This document shows positions 1 through 6,829 of a stretch of 64,000 bases of DNA, piece by piece. Numbering within the stretch: position 1 is the stretch's first letter; every line of letters starts with the position of its first letter. This DNA is from Algoriphagus locisalis (GTDB lineage Bacteria > Bacteroidota > Bacteroidia > Cytophagales > Cyclobacteriaceae). The stretch covers positions 1 to 64,000 of the forward strand of contig NZ_FPBF01000011.1 in the NCBI RefSeq assembly GCF_900116615.1. The letters are read 5' to 3'. The position numbers and the translations under genes were made by a program. The notes under the pieces were generated by a model. It ran no database searches. It saw only the letters and a list, made by a program, of their open reading frames with translations, and was not told the origin of the DNA.

Positions 1-910
1 TTTTCAGGCCATGCTTTTCGAAGGTACGATCGAATAGGTTGCAGAAAGGTTTTACTTGGTAGGTGACAGCCTGGAATGCGGGCATGAACATCGCCCGCCT
101 GATTCTTGAATTGCCTTTTTTTGAGATTTTGGTTTTTCCATTGTGCTTTCCCGACTGGTTTTCGATGACATCATATCCAGAATAGCTGACCAGCTGCTTA
201 CTATTTTCAAACAGTTCAAAGCCGTTGGTTTCGGCCAGCAGGATAGCAGTTGTCAATACACCTACTCCTTTGATCATACAGATGTTGCAGACCTTTTCCC
301 AGACTTCTTTTTCAGTTTGGAGCAGATTCTTGATAGCTATCTCTAGTTGTTCGAGCTGCTTATCGATTAGTTTGATCATGCTTTCCAACTGTTTTTCAAC
401 AGCTTTTGAGGAATACATGCCATTTTTGATGGCGTGGAGTTGGTTTTTTGAACTTGTCTTTTGTTCCTGCAGGCTCTGGTGGTGTCTGGTTAAGGATCGT
501 AATTCATAGAAAAACCTTCCAAATGGAGACCAGATAGACAGGCATTGTTCTGCTCCCATCTGGGCAAGTCCCTTAGCATCTATACTGTCGTTTTTAGACT
601 TGTTTCCCAGCGATCTCAGGTAGTTCTTCGCTTTATTAGGCAAAACCACTGAAACAGAATAGCCTTTCTCAAACAGATACAAAGAGCAAGACTCATGGTA
701 ATTGCCTGTGGCTTCCATACAGATCACCAGAGGAATGCTTTGGTCTTTCCAGTTTTTTCGGATCCAAGTATCCATGGATTTAAAACCAGCTTTGGAATTG
801 GCAAACGTGTGGGTGGTTTTTACCGTGACCTTTTGACCGTTATCTATAGTGGATAAACAGCCGTTGATAGATTTGCTGGAAATATCCAGTCCGACAGAAT
901 ATTTTAACAT
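1..910 (-). mobile_element. IS110-family transposase, 3' part cut off by window edge
   Basis: The minus strand is open from an ATG at 908-910 to the window edge (303 codons, no stop). It reads as an IS110/IS1111-type DEDD transposase. The N-terminal RuvC-like domain shows VGLDIS (D9), CMEATGNYH (E66) and KNDSIDAKGLA (D108, D111), which are the four acidic residues of the family. The C-terminal Transposase_20 domain shows IKGVGVLTTAILLAETNGF and then KGNSRIRRAMFM, carrying the serine expected of this family. The enzyme makes an RNA-guided recombination complex in studied IS110 members. The frame is intact as far as it can be seen, so the copy may be active. The right end lies outside the window. 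The upstream non-coding end is described separately. Confidence 0.93.
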
Positions 911-1095
911 AGAATTTGATGGTTTAAAAAACAAGATCCCCCTAGTTCTTTACTCATAGTATGGAACATTGAAAGATATAAACCCTCATGTTTAGGTACT
1001 ATTCAGATTCGAAGAGGAAAGAATAAAGGTGTGATACCTTGCGCACAGTATCGGCGGTGCCGTACTTAGTCTCAATGTCTGGCTACACCTTTATC
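911..1095 (-). ncRNA. IS110 left non-coding end; candidate bridge RNA
   Basis: About 185 bp of non-coding DNA lies directly upstream of the transposase start, as in the IS110 subgroup, where this region encodes the bridge RNA. In transposase sense an outer 10-bp stem joins ATAAAGGTGT (plus-strand 1023-1032) to ACACCTTTAT (1085-1094). It encloses two smaller hairpins: GATAC (1033-1037) with GTATC (1048-1052), and CGGC (1052-1055) with GCCG (1059-1062). Such a multi-loop fold is what a bridge RNA would need. The RNA itself and its exact ends are inferred, not seen. The element boundary is probably near 1095-1110, next to the first REP palindrome. Confidence 0.5.
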
Positions 1096-1112
1096 CTGTT
1101 TTTTTGATTCAA

Positions 1113-1650
1113 TTTAAAGATATGAGTCTCATGACTTGTGCCTATTCTGATGCAGTCTTCAGACTGCTGAGTTTTGCTGTTGAAATAGAAGTCAGGAGAC
1201 TTCATTATTGTAGGTCCAAGTCAATAGACTTGGACCAGGCCATAGTTGGTTGGGTTGATTGGCGCAAGTCTCAGGACTTGTGCCTTTCTTAATGCAGTCT
1301 TCAGGCTGCTAAGTTTTGCTGTTGAAATAGAAGTCAGGAGACTTCATTATTGTGGGTCCAAGTCAATAGACTTGGACCAGATTTAGGCCTTAGTTGGCGC
1401 AAAGTCTCATGACTTGTGCCAGGGAAAATGCAGTCTTCAGACTGCTGTGCCTTTTACATTCCGATATATGCTACCACTATGCAGAATCTGACATTGGGTT
1501 TTATGCAGCAGTTATTGACAAAGGGCAGCGATCACTGAAAGGCAGTCTGAAGACTGCGATATTTTGGGTCCAAGCCCGCCTGGCGTCGGACAGGTCTGAA
1601 GACTTGAACCAGACCCGTCATGAGACCTTGAACCTGACTCGATATTTTAA
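1113..1650. repeat. REP-like palindrome array upstream of the RAYT
   Basis: The stretch between the IS110 end and the RAYT start contains no gene and is filled with short palindromes sharing an AGTCT...AGACT core. Examples are GCAGTCTTCAGACTGC (1152-1167), GGTCCAAGTC..GACTTGGACC (1213-1236), CAAGTCTCAGGACTTG (1265-1280), GCAGTCTTCAGGCTGC (1294-1309) and a second GGTCCAAGTC form (1355-1378). An 87-bp composite unit at 1152-1238 recurs at 1294-1380, a direct repeat of period 142. A variant palindrome with a 20-bp insert is at 1567-1610. Two apparent short reading frames here are repeat translations, not genes. Confidence 0.85.
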
Positions 1651-1712
1651 CTAATCCATGAAAATCATTTCACTTTTAAGTATCTTACTATTAGTTGTTA
1701 AATGATTTTTTA

Positions 1713-2267
1713 ATGAGCAGAAAATACAAAATCAGAGATCAGGAGAGACTATACTTCGTGACTTTTACTATTGTAGAATGGATCGATCTCTTTACTCGAA
1801 AAGATTACAGAGATATTCTGATAGATTCTTTAAAATACTGCCAAAACAATAAAGGCTTGGAGTTATGTGCGTTTTGCATCATGTCAAGCCATATTCATTT
1901 GATCATTGGGAGAAATAGTGAACATGCAATTGAGTCAATTATCCGGGATTTCAAAAAGTTTACTGCGACAGAAATACTAAGATCCATCCAGACAAGCCAA
2001 GATGAAAGCAGAAAGGAGTTTTTGCTTGATCATTTTAGGAAAGCGGGGGCAAAGAACTCAAACAATACTACTTTTCAGTTATGGCAGCAACATAATCATC
2101 CTGTTGAACTAAATACAAATGAAAGGATCAGTAGATGCCTCAATTATATACACCAAAATCCAGTGGTCGCCGGATTGGTTTATTCAGCAGAGGATTATGT
2201 TTATAGCAGTGCTTCCAACTATGCAGGATTACCAGAAAAATTGATTGATGTGATTCTTATACAATAG
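1713..2267 (+). CDS. REP-associated tyrosine transposase (RAYT), Y1/HUH family
   Basis: This 184-residue protein belongs to the Y1_Tnp (IS200-like) fold. It shows the HUH metal motif in CIMSSHIHLII (H60, H62) and the later RCLNYIHQNPVVAGLV segment carrying the candidate catalytic tyrosine. RAYTs are single-stranded DNA nucleases that recognise and can spread REP palindromes. This one is flanked on both sides by such palindromes. The ATG at 1713 was chosen over a TTG six codons upstream because the second copy at 20.0-20.6 kb aligns from the same MSRKYKIRDQE. Unlike that copy, this frame is complete, so it is the likely active partner of the REPs in the genome. Confidence 0.9.
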   Translation: MSRKYKIRDQERLYFVTFTIVEWIDLFTRKDYRDILIDSLKYCQNNKGLELCAFCIMSSHIHLIIGRNSEHAIESIIRDFKKFTATEILRSIQTSQDESRKEFLLDHFRKAGAKNSNNTTFQLWQQHNHPVELNTNERISRCLNYIHQNPVVAGLVYSAEDYVYSSASNYAGLPEKLIDVILIQ

Positions 2268-2530
2268 TTGGCGCAAATCTCTTGAATTTTCTTAATGCGG
2301 TCTTCAGACTGCTAAGTTGTGAAATTGGATAGGAAGTCAGGAGACTTCATTATTGTGGGTCCAAGTCAATAGAATTGAACCAGGCTTTAGTTGGCTGGCG
2401 CAAGTCTCAGGACTTGTGCCTTTCTTAGTGCAGTCTTCAGACTGCTGAGTTTTGCTGTTGAAACAGAAGTCAGGAGACTTCATTATTGTGGGTCCAAGTC
2501 TGAAGACTTGAACCAGATTTAGACTTGAAC
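2268..2530. repeat. REP-like palindrome array downstream of the RAYT
   Basis: This 315-bp gene-free stretch carries two more copies of the composite unit seen upstream of the RAYT, near 2296-2382 and 2430-2516. Each has a GCAGTCTTCAGACTGC-type palindrome, a CAGGAGACTT segment and a GGTCCAAGTC..-type palindrome. The first copy is degenerate (GCGGTCTTCAGACTGC, and AGAATTGAACC instead of AGACTTGGACC). Together with the upstream array the RAYT has paired composite units on both sides, like the BIMEs described for enterobacterial and pseudomonad RAYTs. Confidence 0.82.
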
Positions 2531-2554
2531 TATAATAGCCTGCACCTAAATAAC

Positions 2555-2580
2555 AAAAGCCCCGATCACTCAGGGCTTTC
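2555..2580 (-). terminator. Intrinsic terminator of the DUF2795 gene
   Basis: AAAGCCC (plus strand 2556-2562) and GGGCTTT (2573-2579) form a hairpin 3 bp past the stop of the minus-strand gene. In the minus direction it is followed by TTTTGTTATTT, which fits a rho-independent terminator. Confidence 0.7.
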
Positions 2581-2582
2581 CA

Positions 2583-2804
2583 TTAATATTCGTCTTCGTT
2601 GAAGAAGAAGTCGTCTTTGGTCGGATAATCAGGCCAAATTTCTTCGATGGTCTCATAAGGCTCGCCATCGTCTTCTAATTCTTGTAGATTTTCTACTACT
2701 TCCATTGGTGCGCCGGATCGGATGGCATAATCAATTAATTCATCCTTGGTGGCTGGCCAGGGTGCGTCCTCTAAATAGGATGCTAATTCGAGTGTCCAGT
2801 ACAT
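2583..2804 (-). CDS. DUF2795 domain protein, small acidic
   Basis: This 73-residue acidic protein starts MYWTLELASYLEDAPWPATK, continues with DELIDYAIRSGAPMEVVENL, and ends in a very acidic tail with two phenylalanine/aspartate clusters. I recognise this as the conserved short DUF2795-type protein of Bacteroidota; its biochemical function is unknown. No signal peptide or membrane segment is present, so it is probably cytosolic. It has its own promoter-like sequence and its own terminator, so it looks monocistronic. It is separated from the RAYT/REP zone only by repeats, but nothing suggests that it belongs to the mobile element. Confidence 0.85.
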   Translation of the reverse strand: MYWTLELASYLEDAPWPATKDELIDYAIRSGAPMEVVENLQELEDDGEPYETIEEIWPDYPTKDDFFFNEDEY

Positions 2805-2842
2805 AATGTTTATTTTAAAGGAGTTCCGGAGTTTAAGGGTTG

Positions 2843-2872
2843 CAAAATTATTCTTTTTTTGAAATATTCAAT
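2843..2872 (-). promoter_or_regulatory. Bacteroidota-type promoter for DUF2795
   Basis: On the minus strand TAATTTTG (plus 2843-2850) matches the -7 consensus TAnnTTTG exactly. ATTG lies 18 nt upstream (plus 2869-2872) as a near-match to the -33 TTTG. The start codon is 38 nt downstream of the -7 box. Confidence 0.5.
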
Positions 2873-2882
2873 TGTGTATTTA

Positions 2883-4130
2883 CTATTTAAAAGAAAGTTG
2901 TTTTAAAATATAATTTTTAACGTCAACTTTCCTCTTCACAGCAAATAATTTTTTCTTCATCATGATATCAAAATCAGCTGACTGTACGCGGAAATTCTCC
3001 GTATTGTTTTGTGCCGCTTCCAGCTCAGTTTGATCTCTTTTAAGCAAATCCTTTAGTAAAGCGGTTTTTATCTGAATTTGTTCAGATTCGGGTTTTTCAT
3101 CGAAATCAGGGTATTTGCCATGCACCAGTTTTTCCAGGAAAGCTTTCTCAAATACGATGTCGGAGAAGAATTGGAATGATCTTACGATCAAATTCGCTTC
3201 TCTTGGCTTACGTGGTGGCAGCTTTCTCCATTCTTCCTGTATTGCTTTGGCTCTGCCGATGAGTTCGTAGGAAGTTGGTTTGGAAGAAAGTCCTTTAATC
3301 TCCTCTGTTAAAGTCTCTACTTTCCGCATGAGTTCCCGAGGGTTCATTTGCGGGCCGGTTTGCAGCGTTCTTTTGTATCTGGAGAAGATTCTGTTGTTCA
3401 ATCTGGAAAACTCATCCCAAAGCGGCTGGCGTTTTTCCGCAGGTACTTTTCCTGCCTCTTTCCATTGGCGCTGGATTTTCTTGGAGATGTCAAATGCAGT
3501 CTTGGCATCCGGAAAATCATGCGCCTCTCTAGCTTGCACTACCAGCGCTTCATATACTTTGATATTTTCTTCTGCCTGAAGTGCCAAGCCTTCGAAGAAA
3601 TGCCTTCTGTTTTCGAAGAAATGCTGCACGATCTCATTGAACTTGCCTTCTATTTCTTCTTGATGTTCCTTGTCCACAGGACCGGTTTTGATCCAGCGAA
3701 GTTTCAATTCCTTGTAAAACTCGGTGGTTTCTTTCCAGTCCGTATCGTCTTTTTTCTCTTCTGCTTCTTGAATTAAAGCCTTTTTGACTTCTAGGTTTTT
3801 GGTGCGGTTTACCTGTATGATTTCATTCAGGTAATCTTCTTGCTCACTAAGCTCTTTGATAAGTGGTTCAAAATCCCCCAGTGCATCAGATTGCATGAGC
3901 GATTCTCTGAGGTGAATAAGTTTCATGAGGAAAGACCCTTTGTTCTGGTTTTCCTGAATGTCGTTTTTGAGTTTGGCTACTTTTTCTTTGAGTTGTTCGA
4001 ATCTATCCTCAAAATACTTCAGCGTAGAAGCTTCATCCTCTTTAACTTCCCCGATTACCCTATCTTCCTGCCCCAAAAATCCCTTCAAATAAACTTTGTC
4101 GTTTTTGATATATCCATACGGATGCTCCAT
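2883..4130 (-). CDS. DUF349 domain-containing protein
   Basis: This protein of 415 residues begins MEHPYGYIKNDKVYLKGFLG and then is almost entirely charged, predicted helical coiled coil. It has repeated DUF349 units, for example WKETTEFYKELKLRWIKTGP, then a similar QRQWKEAGKVPAEKRQPLWDEF, then EEWRKLPPRKPREANLIVRSF. No signal peptide or membrane segment is visible, so it is cytosolic. DUF349 proteins have no settled function. The ATG at 4128-4130 was chosen because the frame extends upstream only to a TTG at 4172, and homologous proteins begin with the MEHPYGYIK block. It is divergent from ettA with a 132-bp shared promoter region. Confidence 0.87.
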   Translation of the reverse strand: MEHPYGYIKNDKVYLKGFLGQEDRVIGEVKEDEASTLKYFEDRFEQLKEKVAKLKNDIQENQNKGSFLMKLIHLRESLMQSDALGDFEPLIKELSEQEDYLNEIIQVNRTKNLEVKKALIQEAEEKKDDTDWKETTEFYKELKLRWIKTGPVDKEHQEEIEGKFNEIVQHFFENRRHFFEGLALQAEENIKVYEALVVQAREAHDFPDAKTAFDISKKIQRQWKEAGKVPAEKRQPLWDEFSRLNNRIFSRYKRTLQTGPQMNPRELMRKVETLTEEIKGLSSKPTSYELIGRAKAIQEEWRKLPPRKPREANLIVRSFQFFSDIVFEKAFLEKLVHGKYPDFDEKPESEQIQIKTALLKDLLKRDQTELEAAQNNTENFRVQSADFDIMMKKKLFAVKRKVDVKNYILKQLSFK

Positions 4131-4262
4131 TGCTCTACAGTAGGTTAGGTGGCGGTTTTCGAATTTCCGCAAATTAATTAATTCAAAAGCACTTATCCTA
4201 AGAAAGCGGTTTTTTTGCCATCTTTGATTCTTAAGTGCAATTTCTAAGTAAAAATATAACGC

Positions 4263-5942
4263 ATGAGTTCAGAAAAAATCATCTTTTCCATGGCAGGAGT
4301 GTCAAAAATTTATCCGCCACAGAAAAAAGTCCTCAAAGATATTTATCTCTCATTTTTTTATGGAGCCAAAATCGGTGTCCTAGGTTTGAATGGATCGGGT
4401 AAATCTTCATTGTTGAAAATCATTGCCGGAATGGATAAGGAATTCCAAGGTGAAGTGGTTTGGTCACCGGGTTACACAGTAGGAATGCTGGAGCAGGAGC
4501 CAAAACTTGATCCTACCAAGACGGTGAAAGAAGTAGTGGAGGAGGCAGTAGCCGAAACGGTTGCTTTGCTAAAGGAATTTGAAGCGATCAATGAGAAATT
4601 CATGGATCCAGCTCTGATGGAAGATCCGGATGCTATGGATAAGTTGATCGAGAAGCAAGGAGAAGTCCAAGAGAAGCTTGATGCAGCTAACGCATGGGAA
4701 CTTGACGTGATGCTGGATAAAGCAATGGACGCCCTTAGACTTCCTCCTAGCGATGCTAACGTCGCTAATCTTTCAGGTGGTGAAAAGAGAAGAGTGGCAC
4801 TTTGCCGACTTTTATTACAGGAACCGGATGTGCTTTTGCTCGATGAGCCTACCAACCACCTCGATGCTGAGTCAGTGCACTGGCTGGAGCAACACTTGCA
4901 GAATTACAAGGGAACTGTAATCGCGGTAACTCACGATAGATATTTCTTGGATAACGTAGCCGGTTGGATTCTTGAACTGGATCGTGGCGAAGGTATTCCA
5001 TGGAAAGGAAATTATTCTTCTTGGCTGGATCAGAAGCAAAATCGGTTGAAGCAGGAGGAGAAGACAGAGTCCAAGCGTCAGAAGACCTTGGAGCGAGAGC
5101 TGGAGTGGATCAGAATGACTCCGAAAGCCCGTCAGGCAAAAGGTAAAGCTCGGTTGAGTGCCTACGATCGATTGGTGGGAGAAGAGTCCAAAGAAAGAGA
5201 AGCCAAGCTGGAATTATTCATTCCTCCTGGGCCACGTTTGGGAGCGAAAGTGATCGAAGTGAATGGGGTGTCCAAAGCCTTTGGAGACAAGTTGCTTTTT
5301 GAAAACCTGACTTTTGCTTTGCCGCAAGGAGGTATTGTAGGAGTGATCGGTCCAAATGGTGCGGGTAAGTCCACGCTTTTCAAATTGATCACAGGGCAAG
5401 AGAAGCCAGATGCTGGAAATTTCGAAGTAGGAGAAACGGTACAGTTGGCTTATGTAGATCAAGGCCATGATTCTTTGGATCCTAATAAAACAGTTTATCA
5501 GACGATTTCCGAAGGAAATGAACTGATGATGCTGGGCAATAAAGAAGTGAATGCAAGAGCCTATGTCTCAAAGTTCAACTTCGGTGGAGGAGATCAGGAG
5601 AAAAAAGTTGGCGTACTTTCCGGTGGAGAGCGTAACCGGGTTCACTTGGCGTTGACGCTGAAGGAAGGAGGAAACCTGCTGTTATTGGATGAGCCTACCA
5701 ACGATTTGGACGTGAACACGCTTCGAGCACTGGAAGAAGCTTTGGAAAACTTCGGTGGATGTGCAGTAGTCATTTCCCACGACAGATGGTTCTTGGATAG
5801 AATCTGTACACATATTCTGGCATTTGAAGGAGATTCTCAGGTAGTGTGGTTTGAAGGTAACTTCTCCGACTACGAAGAGAATAAGAAGAAGCGTCTTGGC
5901 GATGTGGAGCCGAAGCGGATTCGGTATAAGAATTTGAAGTAA
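4263..5942 (+). CDS. ettA: Energy-dependent translational throttle protein EttA (ABC-F)
   Basis: This 559-residue ABC-F protein has two nucleotide-binding domains and no membrane segments. Domain 1 has Walker A GLNGSGKSS (residues 41-49), signature LSGGEKRRVALCRLL and Walker B VLLLDEPTNHLDAES. Domain 2 has Walker A GPNGAGKST, signature LSGGERNRVHLALTL and Walker B LLLLDEPTNDLDVNT. Between them lies the charged linker expected of the P-site tRNA interaction motif (KQNRLKQEEKTESKRQKTLE). The N-terminus, linker and length (E. coli EttA is about 555 residues) separate it from Uup or antibiotic-resistance ABC-F types. It is known to bind the ribosomal E site and gate elongation according to the ATP/ADP ratio. 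It is monocistronic, with a terminator downstream. Confidence 0.93.
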   Translation: MSSEKIIFSMAGVSKIYPPQKKVLKDIYLSFFYGAKIGVLGLNGSGKSSLLKIIAGMDKEFQGEVVWSPGYTVGMLEQEPKLDPTKTVKEVVEEAVAETVALLKEFEAINEKFMDPALMEDPDAMDKLIEKQGEVQEKLDAANAWELDVMLDKAMDALRLPPSDANVANLSGGEKRRVALCRLLLQEPDVLLLDEPTNHLDAESVHWLEQHLQNYKGTVIAVTHDRYFLDNVAGWILELDRGEGIPWKGNYSSWLDQKQNRLKQEEKTESKRQKTLERELEWIRMTPKARQAKGKARLSAYDRLVGEESKEREAKLELFIPPGPRLGAKVIEVNGVSKAFGDKLLFENLTFALPQGGIVGVIGPNGAGKSTLFKLITGQEKPDAGNFEVGETVQLAYVDQGHDSLDPNKTVYQTISEGNELMMLGNKEVNARAYVSKFNFGGGDQEKKVGVLSGGERNRVHLALTLKEGGNLLLLDEPTNDLDVNTLRALEEALENFGGCAVVISHDRWFLDRICTHILAFEGDSQVVWFEGNFSDYEENKKKRLGDVEPKRIRYKNLK

Positions 5943-6036
5943 GTTGGCAGTGGCAGTGGCAGTGATCAGTATTCAGTCGCAGTTTTGAGTTTGCATATTC
6001 TGCGTCACTGCCTGTCCGCCTGCAAGCGGGCGAGGC
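5941..6036. repeat. Short dispersed repeat and CCTGTCCG hairpin
   Basis: The sequence begins with three GGCAGT units followed by CAGTGATCAGTATTCAGTCG. Closely similar words recur downstream of the aminotransferase gene (11966-12040). At about 6011-6036 CCTGTCCGCCTGCAAGCGGG resembles the 20-bp module found inside REP palindromes elsewhere in the window. There is no coding potential. Confidence 0.5.
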
Positions 6037-6054
6037 ACGAAGCAGTCTAAAAGA

Positions 6055-6090
6055 AAACCTCCGGAGTTGGGAAGACTTCGGAGGTTTATT
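6055..6090 (+). terminator. Intrinsic terminator of ettA
   Basis: AAACCTCCG (6055-6063) pairs with CGGAGGTTT (6079-6087), a 9-bp stem followed by TTTATTTCTT. It lies about 110 bp past the ettA stop. Confidence 0.75.
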
Positions 6091-6111
6091 TCTTGCGAAA
6101 ATTTACTAGTT

Positions 6112-6148
6112 AAACCCTCAGAATTAATAAGGTTTTGAGGGTTTTTTA
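6112..6148. terminator. Hairpin terminator between ettA and the toxin gene
   Basis: AAACCCTCA (6112-6120) pairs with TGAGGGTTT (6136-6144). The plus strand has a run of six T after the stem, and the minus strand reads GGGTTTAACT. It sits 9 bp past the stop of the minus-strand toxin, so it can close both convergent units, though the T tract favours the plus direction. Confidence 0.6.
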
Positions 6149-6156
6149 GTTCAATT

Positions 6157-6459
6157 TCAGAAAAGTAGAGTTCTTCGATTTAAATCCCTAGCTGAATGGT
6201 GAACGGTCAAAATATCTACATGAGTATCTCCTTTTTTACGATATAGGATTATATAACTCCCCTCGACAAGTTGTCGGATATTTAACTCACCGAAAATTTC
6301 TAGCTTTTGGCCAGCGAGTTGATATTGTTTCAGAATATGGGTTCTCTGCCTTATTCTTTGGATTTGAATATTAGCATAGCGTTTGGAGTCCTTGCTAATG
6401 TATTCAGCAATTTCTTTCAAATCGTTAACTGCTTGATCTGTCCAATTTACTCGAACCAT
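6157..6459 (-). CDS. RelE/ParE-family toxin of a type II toxin-antitoxin pair
   Basis: This 100-residue basic protein has the layout of the RelE/ParE fold: the N-terminal strand and helix VRVNWTDQAVNDLKEIAEYI, a basic helix region (RIRQRTHILKQ), then GELNIRQLVEGSYIILYRKK and the C-terminal strand DILTVHHSARDL. The FGELNIRQLVEGSYIILY pattern is closer to ParE (gyrase-directed) than to RelE (mRNase). The exact target cannot be read from sequence. It overlaps the upstream 60-residue antitoxin gene by 13 bp, the usual antitoxin-first order with translational coupling. Confidence 0.87.
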   Translation of the reverse strand: MVRVNWTDQAVNDLKEIAEYISKDSKRYANIQIQRIRQRTHILKQYQLAGQKLEIFGELNIRQLVEGSYIILYRKKGDTHVDILTVHHSARDLNRRTLLF

Positions 6460-6629
6460 TTGTTTACTTCTTGATCCAGTTCTTCTTCTGAAATCACTTT
6501 ACCTTCCTCGGAATCTTTGAGCCCAGTTTCTAATTTTTGAACTAAAATTAAATGCTCTACCAAGTCGTCTAAAGAAAACTTCTCTGGAAGTTTATCTAAT
6601 TGTTTTTTTACCAATGTTTTAGTTAACAT
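6447..6629 (-). CDS. Antitoxin of the ParE-type pair
   Basis: This 60-residue acidic protein, beginning MLTKTLVKKQLDKLPEKFSL, lies immediately upstream of and overlapping the ParE-like toxin. The N-terminal half (KKQLDKLPEKFSLDDLVEHLILVQKLETGL) is a short helical region common in Bacteroidota antitoxins of this class. The acidic C-terminal half (SEEGKVISEEELDQEVNKWFE) is the likely toxin-wrapping tail. No classic ribbon-helix-helix or Phd signature is evident, so a DNA-binding role is inferred from position only. Confidence 0.78.
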   Translation of the reverse strand: MLTKTLVKKQLDKLPEKFSLDDLVEHLILVQKLETGLKDSEEGKVISEEELDQEVNKWFE

Positions 6630-6645
6630 ATTGAAAGGGTTTAAT

Positions 6646-6653
6646 CAAATATA
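6646..6653 (-). promoter_or_regulatory. -7 box of the toxin-antitoxin operon
   Basis: TATATTTG on the minus strand matches TAnnTTTG exactly and lies 16 nt upstream of the antitoxin ATG. No good TTTG is seen at -33, so the promoter may be weak or activator-dependent. Confidence 0.4.
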
Positions 6654-6829
6654 ATGATTTTAGGCTTGGGGATACCTTTTCTAACCAAGTCTAAATGCCT
6701 GTCTTGTTCGTTTTGTTAAAAAATGTAACGTTCCTTTGAGAATTTTGATCAGGCTTGGACAAGGTTTTTATTTTTTATAGGTTTAGTTTAGCTCTATAGT
6801 TTTTGAAAAGGTAATCATCCTAGAGTTTT

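Noticed and set aside
143..509. Plus-strand frames in the first 500 bp
   Set aside because: They are antisense to the clear IS110 transposase frame.
1104..1654. Two open frames of 62 and 86 codons
   Set aside because: They are translations of REP palindromes, with no protein-like composition or start signal.
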